Shown: positions 51,351 through 60,268 of the stretch, one piece after another
Layout: every line of letters begins with the position of its first letter
How positions within the stretch are numbered: position 1 is the first letter of the stretch
Assembly (NCBI GenBank): GCA_019136655.1
Contig: JAGVTU010000010.1
Location: 1 to 64,000 of the forward strand
Direction of reading: 5' to 3'
DNA length: 64,000 nucleotides
Source: Bacteroidota bacterium
Lineage (GTDB): Bacteria > Bacteroidota > Bacteroidia > AKYH767-A > OLB10
Translations under genes and position numbers: made by a program
Notes under the pieces: generated by a model
Database searches by the model: none
The model's input: only the letters and a program-made list of their open reading frames with translations
What the model was told of the DNA's origin: nothing

Positions 51351-51620
51351 TTATTTTAACAAATCACCTACATAAGGCATTAATGCAAGATGTCTTGCAC
51401 GTTTTACTGCCTGACCCACTTTGCGCTGATACTTTAAGGAAGTACCTGTGATTCTGCGTGGCAACAATTTGCCCTGCTCATTCACAAACTTCAATAAGAA
51501 ATTAGCGTCTTTATAGTCAATATACTTGATACCAAGTTTCTTGAAACGGCAATATTTTTTCTTTGCTGTTTCTACTGCTACAGGATTTAAATACCTGATT
51601 TCTCCTTGTTTTGAACTCAT
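51351..51620 (-). CDS. rpsR: 30S ribosomal protein bS18
   Basis: 89 residues with the S18 core: [15 protein letters not shown]-like start, [35 protein letters not shown]. bS18 pairs with bS6 on the 30S platform, and in Bacteroidota bS6, bS18 and bS21 bury the 3' tail of 16S rRNA that carries the anti-Shine-Dalgarno. It lies between rpsF and rplI and has the best Shine-Dalgarno sequence I see in the window, which suggests feedback control of its own translation. Confidence 0.97.
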   Translation of the reverse strand: MSSKQGEIRYLNPVAVETAKKKYCRFKKLGIKYIDYKDANFLLKFVNEQGKLLPRRITGTSLKYQRKVGQAVKRARHLALMPYVGDLLK

Positions 51621-51627
51621 TTTATTT

Positions 51628-51635
51628 ACCTCCTT
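51628..51635 (-). promoter_or_regulatory. Strong Shine-Dalgarno of rpsR
   Basis: On the - strand AAGGAGGT follows the rpsF stop codon at once and lies 7 bases before the rpsR ATG, an 8-base perfect complement to the 16S rRNA tail. rpsF itself and efp have no such site. Confidence 0.85.
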
Positions 51636-52004
51636 TTATTTAGCAGTTTCTACTTCGGTTTCTTTCTTCTTCAACTCCGCATTCTTTCTTTTCTTTTCGT
51701 TGTAAGCAATTGCATGCTTATCGAGTGCAACAGTTAAAAACCGCATTACACGCTCATCGCGTTTGTATTCGATTTCCAACTTATTGATGAGTTCTCCGCC
51801 TGACTGAAACTCGATCAGATAATAGAAGCCCGTGTTCTTCTTCTGTATCGGGTAGGCAAGCTTGCGTAATCCCCAATTGTTCTCGTGAACAACCTTGGCA
51901 CCATTGTCGGTGAGGATTTTCCTGAATTTGTCAACCGCTTCATTCATTTGCTCATTGCTGAGTACGGGTGTGAGAATGAATACGGTTTCGTACTGATTTG
52001 ACAT
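51636..52004 (-). CDS. rpsF: 30S ribosomal protein bS6
   Basis: 122 residues. The S6 fold is clear: [58 protein letters not shown] Lys/Glu-rich C-terminal tail is typical. First gene of the operon; its upstream region has no Shine-Dalgarno but has a -7 box at 52052-52059. Confidence 0.97.
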   Translation of the reverse strand: MSNQYETVFILTPVLSNEQMNEAVDKFRKILTDNGAKVVHENNWGLRKLAYPIQKKNTGFYYLIEFQSGGELINKLEIEYKRDERVMRFLTVALDKHAIAYNEKKRKNAELKKKETEVETAK

Positions 52005-52051
52005 TTGTATATATATATTTCAGTTTAATAGCCTATTTTTTAAACGGACGG

Positions 52052-52059
52052 CAAAGATA
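52052..52059 (-). promoter_or_regulatory. -7 promoter element of the rpsF operon
   Basis: TATCTTTG followed by CCG on the - strand matches TAnnTTTG and gives a leader of about 44 bases to rpsF, long enough for a regulatory structure. Confidence 0.65.
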
Positions 52060-52392
52060 GAAACTTATCCCTTTCATTAAAACATTTCTTCCATTTTTTA
52101 TTCAGATGAATCTATCTGCCAAATACTCAAGAAAACTCTAAGCAATTGTTTTAAATATTTAATTGAAATGTAAATATTTAATATACTTATTTTCAACTAT
52201 TTATAAAATTTAAATTTTAAACATAATGACAGATTGAAATCCAATTAAGTCGCAACTTTCTTAATGCCTGTTTTCGGCTGATTGTTCTAAAAAATACAGA
52301 TCACTGCTCCTAAATCAACACTATGGTTAGCCAAAATCTTCAAAATCATCTATAGAAGTGAGTGCTTAACTTTATTTTCGCGCCCTCAAATT
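52060..52392. other. AT-rich intergenic region with short direct repeat
   Basis: No gene is supported between the rpsF promoter and trmB. TAAATATTTAAT occurs at 52152-52163 and 52171-52182 (19-base period), and several A/T-runs are present. No exact TAnnTTTG box for trmB was found; TATTTTCG near 52373 is a weak match. Confidence 0.5.
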
Positions 52393-53106
52393 ATGGGAAA
52401 GGATAAGCTCAGACGATTTGCGGAAATGGAAACCTTTCAGAGGGTTTTTCAGCCAACGGTGGATTATCATTCACCCGATCATGAGTTAAAAGGTTGCTGG
52501 AATGAAAAAGTGTTTTTCAATACACATCCTCTTGTTCTGGAATTAGGATGCGGCAGAGGCGAATACACCGTTGAATTAGCCAAGCGTTATCCTGACAAAA
52601 ACTTCATAGGCATTGACATAAAAGGAGCTCGCATCTGGCGTGGAGCCAAAACAATCAATGACGAACAAATCCTCAACGCTGCATTTTTGCGCATCAGGAT
52701 GGAAACAATCGAGAAATTCTTTAACAGAGATGAAGTGAGTGAAATATGGATTACCTTTCCCGACCCTCAGCCCCGTGAGGCAAAAGAAAATAAGCGGCTC
52801 AGCTCAATGTTGTTTCTTAAAAGATATGCTTCTTTTCTTAAATCTGATGGAATTATACACCTGAAAACAGATAATTTTCCTTTGTATGATTATACTTACA
52901 ATCTTGTTAAGACTTTAGGTACATCAGTAATAGTTGCCACTGACAACCTCTACCACTCTGCCGACATTCCACTGAACCTCGACATCAAAACTGCTTATGA
53001 AAGAAAATACCTCGCTGAAGGCAAACCCATTTGTTATCTTGCGTTCCGATTGCCTCCTGATTTTATAAATAAACTTTCTTTTGCAAAGTCTGATCAATTG
53101 CCTTAA
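52393..53106 (+). CDS. trmB: tRNA (guanine-N7-)-methyltransferase
   Basis: TrmB makes m7G46 in tRNA variable loops with SAM. 237 residues. Seen: LVLELGCGRGEYTVELA (SAM motif I), FIGIDIKGARIWRGAK, and ITFPDPQPREAKENKRL, the Bacteroidota variant of the FPDPWPK motif. The last 44 bases overlap the convergent NR-kinase gene, so both C-termini share DNA. Confidence 0.94.
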   Translation: MGKDKLRRFAEMETFQRVFQPTVDYHSPDHELKGCWNEKVFFNTHPLVLELGCGRGEYTVELAKRYPDKNFIGIDIKGARIWRGAKTINDEQILNAAFLRIRMETIEKFFNRDEVSEIWITFPDPQPREAKENKRLSSMLFLKRYASFLKSDGIIHLKTDNFPLYDYTYNLVKTLGTSVIVATDNLYHSADIPLNLDIKTAYERKYLAEGKPICYLAFRLPPDFINKLSFAKSDQLP

Positions 53107-53599
53107 CAGCATGCTCTAATCTTTTCATTCCTGTGCCGGAGATAATCTGAAAAGGTATATTGAAGAATTTTAATTCTCTTACGTAAATGTCAAACAATTC
53201 CTGCCGCTTGTGCGGATGTTCTCTGAGAGGGTCGTACTGCCATGGCATATCAATGTCCATCAACAGGTGAATTAAATAATCCTGCTCTCTTATTTTTTCA
53301 ATTATCCAAGGTTCTGTTTTTCCGAATTTAAAATCGCTCCACACCTTGATGACTATTAAATTGGTATCACAAATCAACAATTCCCCTGTTTGCTTGCTCA
53401 ATTTCTCCTCCGCTTCCAGCTGTTGCAGTGCTATTTTTTCCAAATCATCATAGTTGTACTGTCGGGATAAATTTTCAAGATAAGTTCTTGCCACCTCGGG
53501 TACCCATTCTGTTTGATAATGTTCAGCTAATTGTTTGCTTAGTTCAGTTTTACCTGTTGATTCAGGCCCTACCACAGCAATTTTAATTGCTTTCTTCAT
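53063..53599 (-). CDS. NadR-type nicotinamide riboside kinase
   Basis: 178 residues from ATG 53597-53599 (an upstream TTG is less likely). It corresponds to the C-terminal kinase domain of NadR alone: P-loop AVVGPESTGKTELSKQL, WVPEVARTYLE, LLICDTNLIVIKVWS and WQYDPLREHPHKR. It should phosphorylate nicotinamide riboside to NMN, trapping what PnuC brings in. It overlaps pnuC upstream by 17 bases and trmB at its 3' end by 44 bases. It lacks the NMN adenylyltransferase part of enterobacterial NadR. Confidence 0.87.
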   Translation of the reverse strand: MKKAIKIAVVGPESTGKTELSKQLAEHYQTEWVPEVARTYLENLSRQYNYDDLEKIALQQLEAEEKLSKQTGELLICDTNLIVIKVWSDFKFGKTEPWIIEKIREQDYLIHLLMDIDMPWQYDPLREHPHKRQELFDIYVRELKFFNIPFQIISGTGMKRLEHAVKAIDQTLQKKVYL

Positions 53600-54185
53600 G
53601 TGCAATCAAATGATTTTGCCATTTGAAATAACCAATAATGGCCATCAGCAAATAAATAAAAAACAATATGGCATAAAGCGGTAATCCTTTGTAAAGATAT
53701 ATTCCGATGTAAATAATATTGGCATCTATCCACACCAGCCAGTTTTCAATTTTCTTTTCAGCCATCATATACTGAGCTGCGAAACACAAACTCGTAGCCA
53801 GTGCATCCCAGTATGGCACTGATGCACCTGTGTAGGTGTGAAAAAATGTTCCCATTAAAATCGTCAGCACCACTACTCCACCCAACAATGCAAAAATCAT
53901 TTTCTTTCCTGCATTGGTCACAGGCATGTCAGCATCAGGTTTCTTGCCTCTCTGCCAACGCATCCATCCGTAACTGAGCAATGAAATATAAACCAACTGC
54001 TGAATGACATCGGAATACAGACTTTGGTGGTAAAATATATAAAGCGAAACACAAACGTTCACTAAACTGACAGGGAAATAAATAATCTTCTCCTTGATGC
54101 CGAAATAAATTCCTGCAATACCGAATACAAAACCAACCCATTCTAATAATGGGATGCCAAGAATTAAAAGAGAATCAACATTCAC
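53583..54185 (-). CDS. pnuC: PnuC family nicotinamide riboside transporter
   Basis: 200 residues with seven to eight hydrophobic segments and the PnuC pattern (LEWVGFVFGIAGIYFGIKEK, PVSLVNVCVSLYIFY, YGWMRW, ENWLVWIDANIIYIGIYLYK). PnuC proteins facilitate diffusion of nicotinamide riboside; PnuT and PnuX relatives carry thiamine or riboflavin. Overlap with an NR kinase gene supports the nicotinamide riboside assignment. Its 5' end overlaps the GGGP synthase stop by 4 bases. Confidence 0.9.
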   Translation of the reverse strand: MNVDSLLILGIPLLEWVGFVFGIAGIYFGIKEKIIYFPVSLVNVCVSLYIFYHQSLYSDVIQQLVYISLLSYGWMRWQRGKKPDADMPVTNAGKKMIFALLGGVVVLTILMGTFFHTYTGASVPYWDALATSLCFAAQYMMAEKKIENWLVWIDANIIYIGIYLYKGLPLYAILFFIYLLMAIIGYFKWQNHLIAHEESN

Positions 54186-54946
54186 TGTTTTTCCTTTTGT
54201 AATGATTGGTTAACCTGTTTTTTCATATCAGCAATTTCTGTCATCAGCTCAGCATTTGTTTCAATAGCATTGCCGATAACAACAATATCTGCACCCGCCA
54301 AATATATTTCTTTTGCTTTTTCGGCAGTACGTATTCCTCCACCAACTATTAACGGAACTGTCAACTGCTTCCTCACCTCCTGAATCATCTTTTCTGGAAC
54401 AGTCCTTCTGGCACCGCTCCCCGCTTCGAGATAAATAAGTTTCATGCCCAAATATTCACCGGCTAATGCTGTGGATACTGCAATTTCAATCCCATCATGC
54501 GGTATAGGTTTGGTGTTACTTACATATTGCACAGTAGTTACGTTGCCACTGTCTATCAAAATATATCCTGTTGATATAACCTCCAGACCAAATTCTTTAA
54601 TTGTCGGAGCACTGATTACATGCTGGCCAATCAACAAATCAGGGTTGCGGCCTGAAATAAGAGATAAATACAACAATGCATCAGCCTGTTTATCTACCTG
54701 TGATGCATTACCCGGAAAAATAATTACGGGAATGTCTGTCTGCTGCTTGAGTGATTGTATGGTATGATGGATATTACCATGTGTGATGACGCTTCCACCC
54801 ACAAAAAAATAGTCCACCTCATTCAGCTCTGCATAACGACAGATGTTCTTCAACTGATTTGCTTCTGCTTTGTCAGGGTCAATCAGTACAGCTAACTGCC
54901 TGATGCCCTTCTTAAACTTTTTCAGTATTTGATCATTATAAATCAT
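54182..54946 (-). CDS. Geranylgeranylglyceryl / heptaprenylglyceryl phosphate synthase
   Basis: 254 residues, a TIM-barrel prenyltransferase of the GGGPS/PcrB family: LAVLIDPDKAEANQLK, YFFVGGSVITHG, IIFPGNASQV, YLEAGSGARRTVPEKM and VGGGIRTAEKAKEIYLAGADIVVIGNAIE. It joins glycerol 1-phosphate to a polyprenyl diphosphate in an ether bond. In archaea this starts membrane lipid synthesis; bacterial homologues, including a characterised Flavobacterium enzyme, have unclear products. It overlaps both neighbours by 4 bases (PPTase and pnuC). Confidence 0.93.
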   Translation of the reverse strand: MIYNDQILKKFKKGIRQLAVLIDPDKAEANQLKNICRYAELNEVDYFFVGGSVITHGNIHHTIQSLKQQTDIPVIIFPGNASQVDKQADALLYLSLISGRNPDLLIGQHVISAPTIKEFGLEVISTGYILIDSGNVTTVQYVSNTKPIPHDGIEIAVSTALAGEYLGMKLIYLEAGSGARRTVPEKMIQEVRKQLTVPLIVGGGIRTAEKAKEIYLAGADIVVIGNAIETNAELMTEIADMKKQVNQSLQKEKQ

Positions 54947-55578
54947 CTGTCAATTGCATTGGCTTTTAAAAGTCCGTTGTCTATGGAATAATGAATATCA
55001 AAATCAGTGGTATTGTTATCCAGAATCAGTTGACCTTGTACGTTACCTTGCTGCTTAAGGTTAAAGGGTAAAATTCGAAGATTGGTTTTAAAGTCAAGTG
55101 ATTTTTTACCATAAATCTTATACATCACTTCCTTGGCACTCCAAACCACAAATGTTTTGTGCAAACGTTCATCATCATTTCCCACAATCATCAATTCATC
55201 ATCTCTTAAGAACTTGGTGCTGATTTTTTCAATTCTTTCATTAATCATTTCCATATCAAATCCGCAGTTTGAATTCTTATGATACATCACTCCCACATAA
55301 CCATGTGAATGTGATATAGAAACAAAGCCTTCGGGTTCGGTTAAAAAGGGTTTGCCATATTCATCATAACGGAGTTCAAAGCGTTTATCGGGCAACATTT
55401 CATGTAAAATAAGTCGCACGGCATACCATTCGCATATTCTGCGCTGATGGCTGTAATGAGGCGGAATCTGATAGTATCCGTAGTAATTCAACATCTGCTT
55501 CAACATACCTGAATTTTCATCCAGGTGCCAGATTCCTATGCTGCTCTTATCGTTTTTAATTATTTCTGTTAAAGGCAT
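54943..55578 (-). CDS. 4'-phosphopantetheinyl transferase superfamily protein
   Basis: 211 residues of the Sfp type: RICEWYAVRLILHEML, the FVSISHSHGYVGV segment and the Mg-binding GFDMEMINERIEKIS plus FVVWSAKEVMYKIYG. Such enzymes move phosphopantetheine from CoA to acyl or peptidyl carrier proteins. No carrier protein, PKS or NRPS is in the window, so its client is elsewhere, possibly fatty-acid synthesis. First gene of the operon with GGGP synthase, PnuC and NR kinase; divergent from ahcY. Confidence 0.88.
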   Translation of the reverse strand: MPLTEIIKNDKSSIGIWHLDENSGMLKQMLNYYGYYQIPPHYSHQRRICEWYAVRLILHEMLPDKRFELRYDEYGKPFLTEPEGFVSISHSHGYVGVMYHKNSNCGFDMEMINERIEKISTKFLRDDELMIVGNDDERLHKTFVVWSAKEVMYKIYGKKSLDFKTNLRILPFNLKQQGNVQGQLILDNNTTDFDIHYSIDNGLLKANAIDR

Positions 55579-55587
55579 GTTAACTGC

Positions 55588-55618
55588 TTTGACGTTAGCT
55601 CTTTATTTTGTAAATTTG
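55588..55618 (+). promoter_or_regulatory. Full Bacteroidota promoter of ahcY
   Basis: TTTG at 55588-55591, a 19-base spacer and TAAATTTG at 55611-55618 fit the -33 and -7 consensus. The leader to ahcY is about 35 bases. Confidence 0.75.
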
Positions 55619-55656
55619 CGCAAAATTTTAAATCATAAATTATATATCTTAAAAAA

Positions 55657-56973
55657 ATGTCAACAGCAACAGAAACAAAGTTGAAATACAAAGTAAAAGA
55701 TATTTCACTTGCAGAATGGGGACGCAAAGAAATTAAACTGGCTGAAGCAGAAATGCCGGGACTAATGTCGCTACGTGAGGAATATGGAAAACAAAAACCA
55801 TTGAAAGGTGCACGCATTGCAGGCTGCCTACACATGACCATTCAAACCGCAGTATTAATTGAAACATTAAAGGAGCTGGGTGCAGAAGTTACCTGGAGTT
55901 CATGCAATATTTTTTCTACTCAGGACCATGCTGCCGCTGCCATTGCTGCTGCAGGAATTCCTGTTTATGCCTGGAAAGGTATGAACAACGAAGAGTTTGA
56001 CTGGTGTATTGAACAAACCCTGTTTGCATTTGAAGGTGGTCAGCCATTGAACATGATTCTTGATGATGGTGGTGACCTTACCAACATGGTGTTCGACAAA
56101 TACCCTGAACTGATTAAGAACATTAAAGGACTGAGTGAAGAAACCACTACCGGTGTTCACCGCCTGTATGAGCGCATGAATAAAGGCACTCTTCCTATTC
56201 CGGCAATTAATATCAACGACTCTGTCACTAAATCGAAATTCGATAATAAATATGGATGCCGCGAATCATTACAGGATGCAATCCGCAGAGCTACCGACCT
56301 GATGCTTGCAGGAAAAGTTGCAGTAGTTGCAGGTTATGGTGATGTTGGAAAAGGTTCTGCTGAATCGCTGAGCAGTGCAGGAGTTCGTGTAATTGTTACT
56401 GAAATTGATCCTATCTGTGCATTGCAGGCAGCTATGGAAGGTTACGAAGTAAAAACTATGGACAATGCCGTTAAAGAAGCTGACATCATTGTAACTGCTA
56501 CCGGTAATCACAACATCATTGTTGACCGTCATTTTAAAGCAATGAAGCATAATGCAGTGCTTTGCAACATTGGTCACTTCGACAATGAAATTGACATGGC
56601 ATGGCTGAACAAGAATTATGGCAAAACAAAAGATACCATCAAACCTCAGGTTGATAAATATACCATTGACGGAAAAGACATCATTGTACTTGCCGAAGGC
56701 CGTTTGGTGAATCTGGGTTGTGCTACAGGACACCCGTCTTTTGTGATGAGTAATTCTTTCACCAATCAGACTCTTGCACAGATAGAACTTTGGAATCATT
56801 CAGATAAGTATGAGAATAAAGTTTACACATTGCCTAAACATTTGGATGAGAAAGTTGCACGTTTGCACCTGAGCAAAATTGGTGTTGAACTTGAAACACT
56901 TACTCCAAGTCAGGCTGAATACATTGGTGTAAAAGTTGAAGGTCCGTTTAAACCTGAATATTATCGCTATTAA
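55657..56973 (+). CDS. ahcY: Adenosylhomocysteinase
   Basis: AhcY hydrolyses S-adenosylhomocysteine, the inhibitory product of SAM-dependent methylation, to adenosine and homocysteine with bound NAD. 438 residues. Seen: [33 protein letters not shown], the NAD fold [27 protein letters not shown] and the C-terminal PFKPEYYRY with the NAD-closing Lys/Tyr of the partner subunit. Stands alone between its own promoter and terminator. Completes the activated methyl cycle with metK at 6807-8066. Confidence 0.98.
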   Translation: MSTATETKLKYKVKDISLAEWGRKEIKLAEAEMPGLMSLREEYGKQKPLKGARIAGCLHMTIQTAVLIETLKELGAEVTWSSCNIFSTQDHAAAAIAAAGIPVYAWKGMNNEEFDWCIEQTLFAFEGGQPLNMILDDGGDLTNMVFDKYPELIKNIKGLSEETTTGVHRLYERMNKGTLPIPAININDSVTKSKFDNKYGCRESLQDAIRRATDLMLAGKVAVVAGYGDVGKGSAESLSSAGVRVIVTEIDPICALQAAMEGYEVKTMDNAVKEADIIVTATGNHNIIVDRHFKAMKHNAVLCNIGHFDNEIDMAWLNKNYGKTKDTIKPQVDKYTIDGKDIIVLAEGRLVNLGCATGHPSFVMSNSFTNQTLAQIELWNHSDKYENKVYTLPKHLDEKVARLHLSKIGVELETLTPSQAEYIGVKVEGPFKPEYYRY

Positions 56974-56991
56974 TAGAATCAGGGCATATAC

Positions 56992-57023
56992 AAAAGAGGC
57001 TGCTATTATAAGCAGCCTCTTTT
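56992..57023. terminator. Bidirectional intrinsic terminator (ahcY and SRAP gene)
   Basis: AAAAGAGGCTGCT, loop ATTATA, AGCAGCCTCTTTT is a perfect 13-bp stem with A-runs before and T-runs after, so it can work for ahcY on + and for the SRAP gene on -. The AGGCTGC core is shared with other terminators here. Confidence 0.92.
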
Positions 57024-57042
57024 ATTTTAAACAAAACACTTA

Positions 57043-57753
57043 TCATCCAAAATCAAGGCTTCCCTGATTATTCTGCCTTTGTCCGGTCTTCATTTTAACA
57101 GGTGTGGGCATTTCTTTTACCTCAAGCACGTTTTCTTCCAAAGGAACCAACATGGCATCTGCTTCAACAGATGTTGTGTTTACATCAAGCCATCGGCTTA
57201 GTTTTTCATCTGTCAATACCACAGGCATTCTGTCGTGAAAAGGTTTCACTTCCCTATTAGGTTCAGTAGTGATGATGGCAAATGTCTTTACAATCTCTCC
57301 GGTTTCAGGATCAGCCCAGTGATTATAAATACCGGCAAGATTCATTGGCTTGTTACCATGATGCTTAAAAAAATAATTTTTGCCTGTAGCTCTGTCTTTT
57401 TCATAAAATCCAGTTGCACACACCACACATCTCTGATTCTTCAGCCATACTTTTTTCCAGGTTGGCTTACTGTTCAGCGAATCAGCTCTGGCATTAAAAT
57501 TCAATGCTGATTGCTTTATTTCTTTTGCCCATGAAGGCAAAAAACCAAAAAAATAAAATTCCTGAGTTTGAGATTCAATCGGAATAACTACTACCTCTGT
57601 TCCCGGAAATACACTCCAGGGTTCAAGGTTAACTTCAGAAGAAATAATTTTCTTTTCAAAAGGTGTAATAGAAGACAATGTTTCTTTTTTGCCAATATCG
57701 CGGATGCTTCTTTTTATACCGGCTCGTGTAAGAGCTTCGTAGTTATAACACAT
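57043..57753 (-). CDS. SOS response-associated peptidase (SRAP/YedK)
   Basis: 236 residues. The catalytic Cys2 directly follows the initiator Met (MCYNYEA), and the conserved NARADSLNSKP, FYEKDRATGKNYFF and PFHDRMPVVL segments are present. HMCES/YedK proteins form thiazolidine crosslinks with abasic sites in single-stranded DNA, protecting them during replication. It ends at a terminator shared with ahcY. Together with UvrB it is one of two DNA-damage genes here. Confidence 0.94.
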   Translation of the reverse strand: MCYNYEALTRAGIKRSIRDIGKKETLSSITPFEKKIISSEVNLEPWSVFPGTEVVVIPIESQTQEFYFFGFLPSWAKEIKQSALNFNARADSLNSKPTWKKVWLKNQRCVVCATGFYEKDRATGKNYFFKHHGNKPMNLAGIYNHWADPETGEIVKTFAIITTEPNREVKPFHDRMPVVLTDEKLSRWLDVNTTSVEADAMLVPLEENVLEVKEMPTPVKMKTGQRQNNQGSLDFG

Positions 57754-57861
57754 GCTGTAAAATTAACATTTAATTTTTCTCTTCTTCTGCCAATCCAATA
57801 TTTATTTAAAATTAAAACTTATTTTTACCATATAAAATTCAAACTATCAAATCAGCATAAA

Positions 57862-60198
57862 ATGAAAGCAATAAAATTTCTCACGCTGTTATTCGCATTT
57901 ATTTTCCTGCGACAAAACGTGCAGGCACAGTCAGTAACCGATAGCATACATGTAGCACACTATTCTATTTCGATTGACACCATTGCATACAGTCAGCAAA
58001 CCATCAGAGCCAACACCACACTGCAGATTGTTTCTAAAATGAACAATATTTCAACTGTATCTCTGGATTTATTGGTGATGAATATTGACTCTGTATTTAA
58101 TAATTCAGGTACGCTCAACTATTCTTATAACGATACAACACTTGTAGTGCAACTGAGCAATCCTGCAAATACTGGCGATACTTTAGAATTTACTGTAGCT
58201 TATAATGGACATCCGCAAAAAGATGCTTCAGGTTTCGGAGGATTTTATTTTTCTCCTACCATGGCATTTAATATGGGAGTTGGTTTTGCAGCCATTCCGC
58301 ATAATCTCGGAAAAGTATGGTTCCCCTGTGTGGATGTATTCGATGATAAAGGCACTTACGATTTTCATATACGAACGCTTTCAAATCACAAAGCATATTG
58401 CAATGGTTTTTTGAATGACTCCATCATTCACAGTGATGGCACCACAACCTGGCACTGGATAATGAATGATCCTATACCCACCTACCTTGCCTGCATGGTT
58501 TCAGGCCCTTACATTTCATGGACACGCAATTACTCAGGTATTCCAATAGAAATTGCAGCACTGCCTGCCGACACTGCAAACGTTTCGGCAACATTTATAA
58601 ACCTGCCTGCTGCCATAAACACTTTTGTGGATTATTACGGACCTTACCCTTTTAATAAAATTGGCTATTCACTGGTGAATTTCACTGCCGGTGCTATGGA
58701 ACATGCTTCCAATATTTCTATCGGACGAGCTTTCATCAACGGAACTCTGGGTTACGAAACATTGTGGGCTCATGAACTTTCGCACATGTGGTGGGGCGAC
58801 AAGGTGACTTGCAAGACCGATGCTGATATGTGGCTCAACGAGGGTTGGGCATCTTTCAATGAAGCACTTTTTACTCAGGCTTTGTATGGAAACACTGCTT
58901 ACAAAAACTGGATTAGAACCAATCACCGAAAAGTATTGCAGTTTGCTCATATCAGCGATGGCTCCTATCTGGCTCTCAATGCCATTCCATCTGATTATAC
59001 TTATGGAGCTACTGCTTATCAGAAAGGTGCTGATATTGTTCATACTCTCAGGAATTTTCTGGGCGACTCATTATTTAAAGTTGGAACACAACATTACCTC
59101 GACTCATTCGCTTATGGTAATGCTTCGAGTGCCGACTTGCGCGATGCACTTACTTCTGCCACCGGAGTAAACATGAACCGTTTTTTTGACGACTGGATTT
59201 TTACTCCCGGGTTCCCACATTTTTCTATTGACTCTGTAGTGTATTACCCCGGAGGTCTCGACCATTATTTTGTTTATACCCGTCAGCGTTCAAAAGGTAA
59301 TCAGCATGTATATAAAATGCCTGTTGATATCACATTCAGCAATGGATTATCCGACACAACAGTGACTGTAGTTATTGATTCAGCTACCAACATGTTTCAC
59401 ATACCTTTAATCATGGCAAATGCTACGTGGGTATCATTAGACAGGTATGAAAAAATAAGTGATGCAATTTCAGATTTTGAATTAACATCAAATTCCACGG
59501 GCAATCAAACTATGCAGGAAACCAACTCTTCGCTGAATATCCAGTCTCTAAGTTCCACTCCTTCCACCATCAGAGTAGAACATAACTTTGTGGCACCTGA
59601 CGGATTTAAGCAAAGTAATCTCGGAATCAGAGTGAGTGATTACCACTACTGGAAAGTTGACGGAATCATCAATCCGGGTTTCCTGAGTAAAATTACATTT
59701 CAATATAATGGCTCTTTAAGTACTTCATCAGGTTATTTGGACAATACATTTATTACCGGAACAGAGGACAGTTTAGTTCTGTTATATCGGCCTTCTGTTG
59801 CCAATGACTGGCAAATTATCAATGCAAATCACAATATGGGTTCAGCATTTGATAAAATAGGCAGTTATACAGTTGACACTATGCTGATAGGAGAATATGC
59901 ACTGGGTTACAGAGATTATACTGTAAGCATAAACGATGTAATTCCTAAAAAAAGTTTGCTTTCCGTTCAGCCAAATCCAGCTTTCGACACCTGCCGAATT
60001 CATGCAGAGTTGATGAAAAATGAAGTTGGAATTATAAGGTTACTGGATTTAAGAGGACGAGAAATCAGAAACTGGAAAGTTGAAGGACAAAGCAATGTTG
60101 TAATCAATTGTGCTTCACTTAAAAACGGTGAATATGTGCTACAATTATTTACAGGAAAAAAACTGCTTGACAGCACAAAATTAATTATCCACAAATAG
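57862..60198 (+). CDS. M1 family metallopeptidase with T9SS sorting domain
   Basis: 778 residues from ATG 57862, which gives a signal peptide (MKAIKFLTLLFAFIFLRQNV, cut near QAQ). The frame is open 98 codons further up but that part is antisense to the SRAP gene and lacks a signal peptide. M1 motifs: GAMEH (277-281, usual GAMEN), zinc site HELSH (304-308) and E327 in NEG. A long beta-rich C-terminal part follows and the last about 80 residues (VQPNPAFDTCRI onward) form a T9SS sorting domain. A secreted aminopeptidase for extracellular peptides. Confidence 0.93.
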   Translation: MKAIKFLTLLFAFIFLRQNVQAQSVTDSIHVAHYSISIDTIAYSQQTIRANTTLQIVSKMNNISTVSLDLLVMNIDSVFNNSGTLNYSYNDTTLVVQLSNPANTGDTLEFTVAYNGHPQKDASGFGGFYFSPTMAFNMGVGFAAIPHNLGKVWFPCVDVFDDKGTYDFHIRTLSNHKAYCNGFLNDSIIHSDGTTTWHWIMNDPIPTYLACMVSGPYISWTRNYSGIPIEIAALPADTANVSATFINLPAAINTFVDYYGPYPFNKIGYSLVNFTAGAMEHASNISIGRAFINGTLGYETLWAHELSHMWWGDKVTCKTDADMWLNEGWASFNEALFTQALYGNTAYKNWIRTNHRKVLQFAHISDGSYLALNAIPSDYTYGATAYQKGADIVHTLRNFLGDSLFKVGTQHYLDSFAYGNASSADLRDALTSATGVNMNRFFDDWIFTPGFPHFSIDSVVYYPGGLDHYFVYTRQRSKGNQHVYKMPVDITFSNGLSDTTVTVVIDSATNMFHIPLIMANATWVSLDRYEKISDAISDFELTSNSTGNQTMQETNSSLNIQSLSSTPSTIRVEHNFVAPDGFKQSNLGIRVSDYHYWKVDGIINPGFLSKITFQYNGSLSTSSGYLDNTFITGTEDSLVLLYRPSVANDWQIINANHNMGSAFDKIGSYTVDTMLIGEYALGYRDYTVSINDVIPKKSLLSVQPNPAFDTCRIHAELMKNEVGIIRLLDLRGREIRNWKVEGQSNVVINCASLKNGEYVLQLFTGKKLLDSTKLIIHK

Positions 60199-60232
60199 AA
60201 GCTTTTTTCACTATCAATTAAAAGCATTTTTT

Positions 60233-60240
60233 TACATTTG
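60233..60240 (+). promoter_or_regulatory. -7 promoter element of the Asp-box T9SS gene
   Basis: TACATTTG followed by C matches TAnnTTTG and gives a leader of about 25 bases. Confidence 0.6.
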
Positions 60241-60268
60241 CATTTCGAAAATTAAAAATCAAATAAAC

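Noticed and set aside
57568-57861. 98-codon upstream extension of the M1 peptidase gene
   Set aside because: It overlaps the SRAP gene antisense, is rich in Cys, Phe and Asn, and would bury the signal peptide that begins at the ATG 57862.
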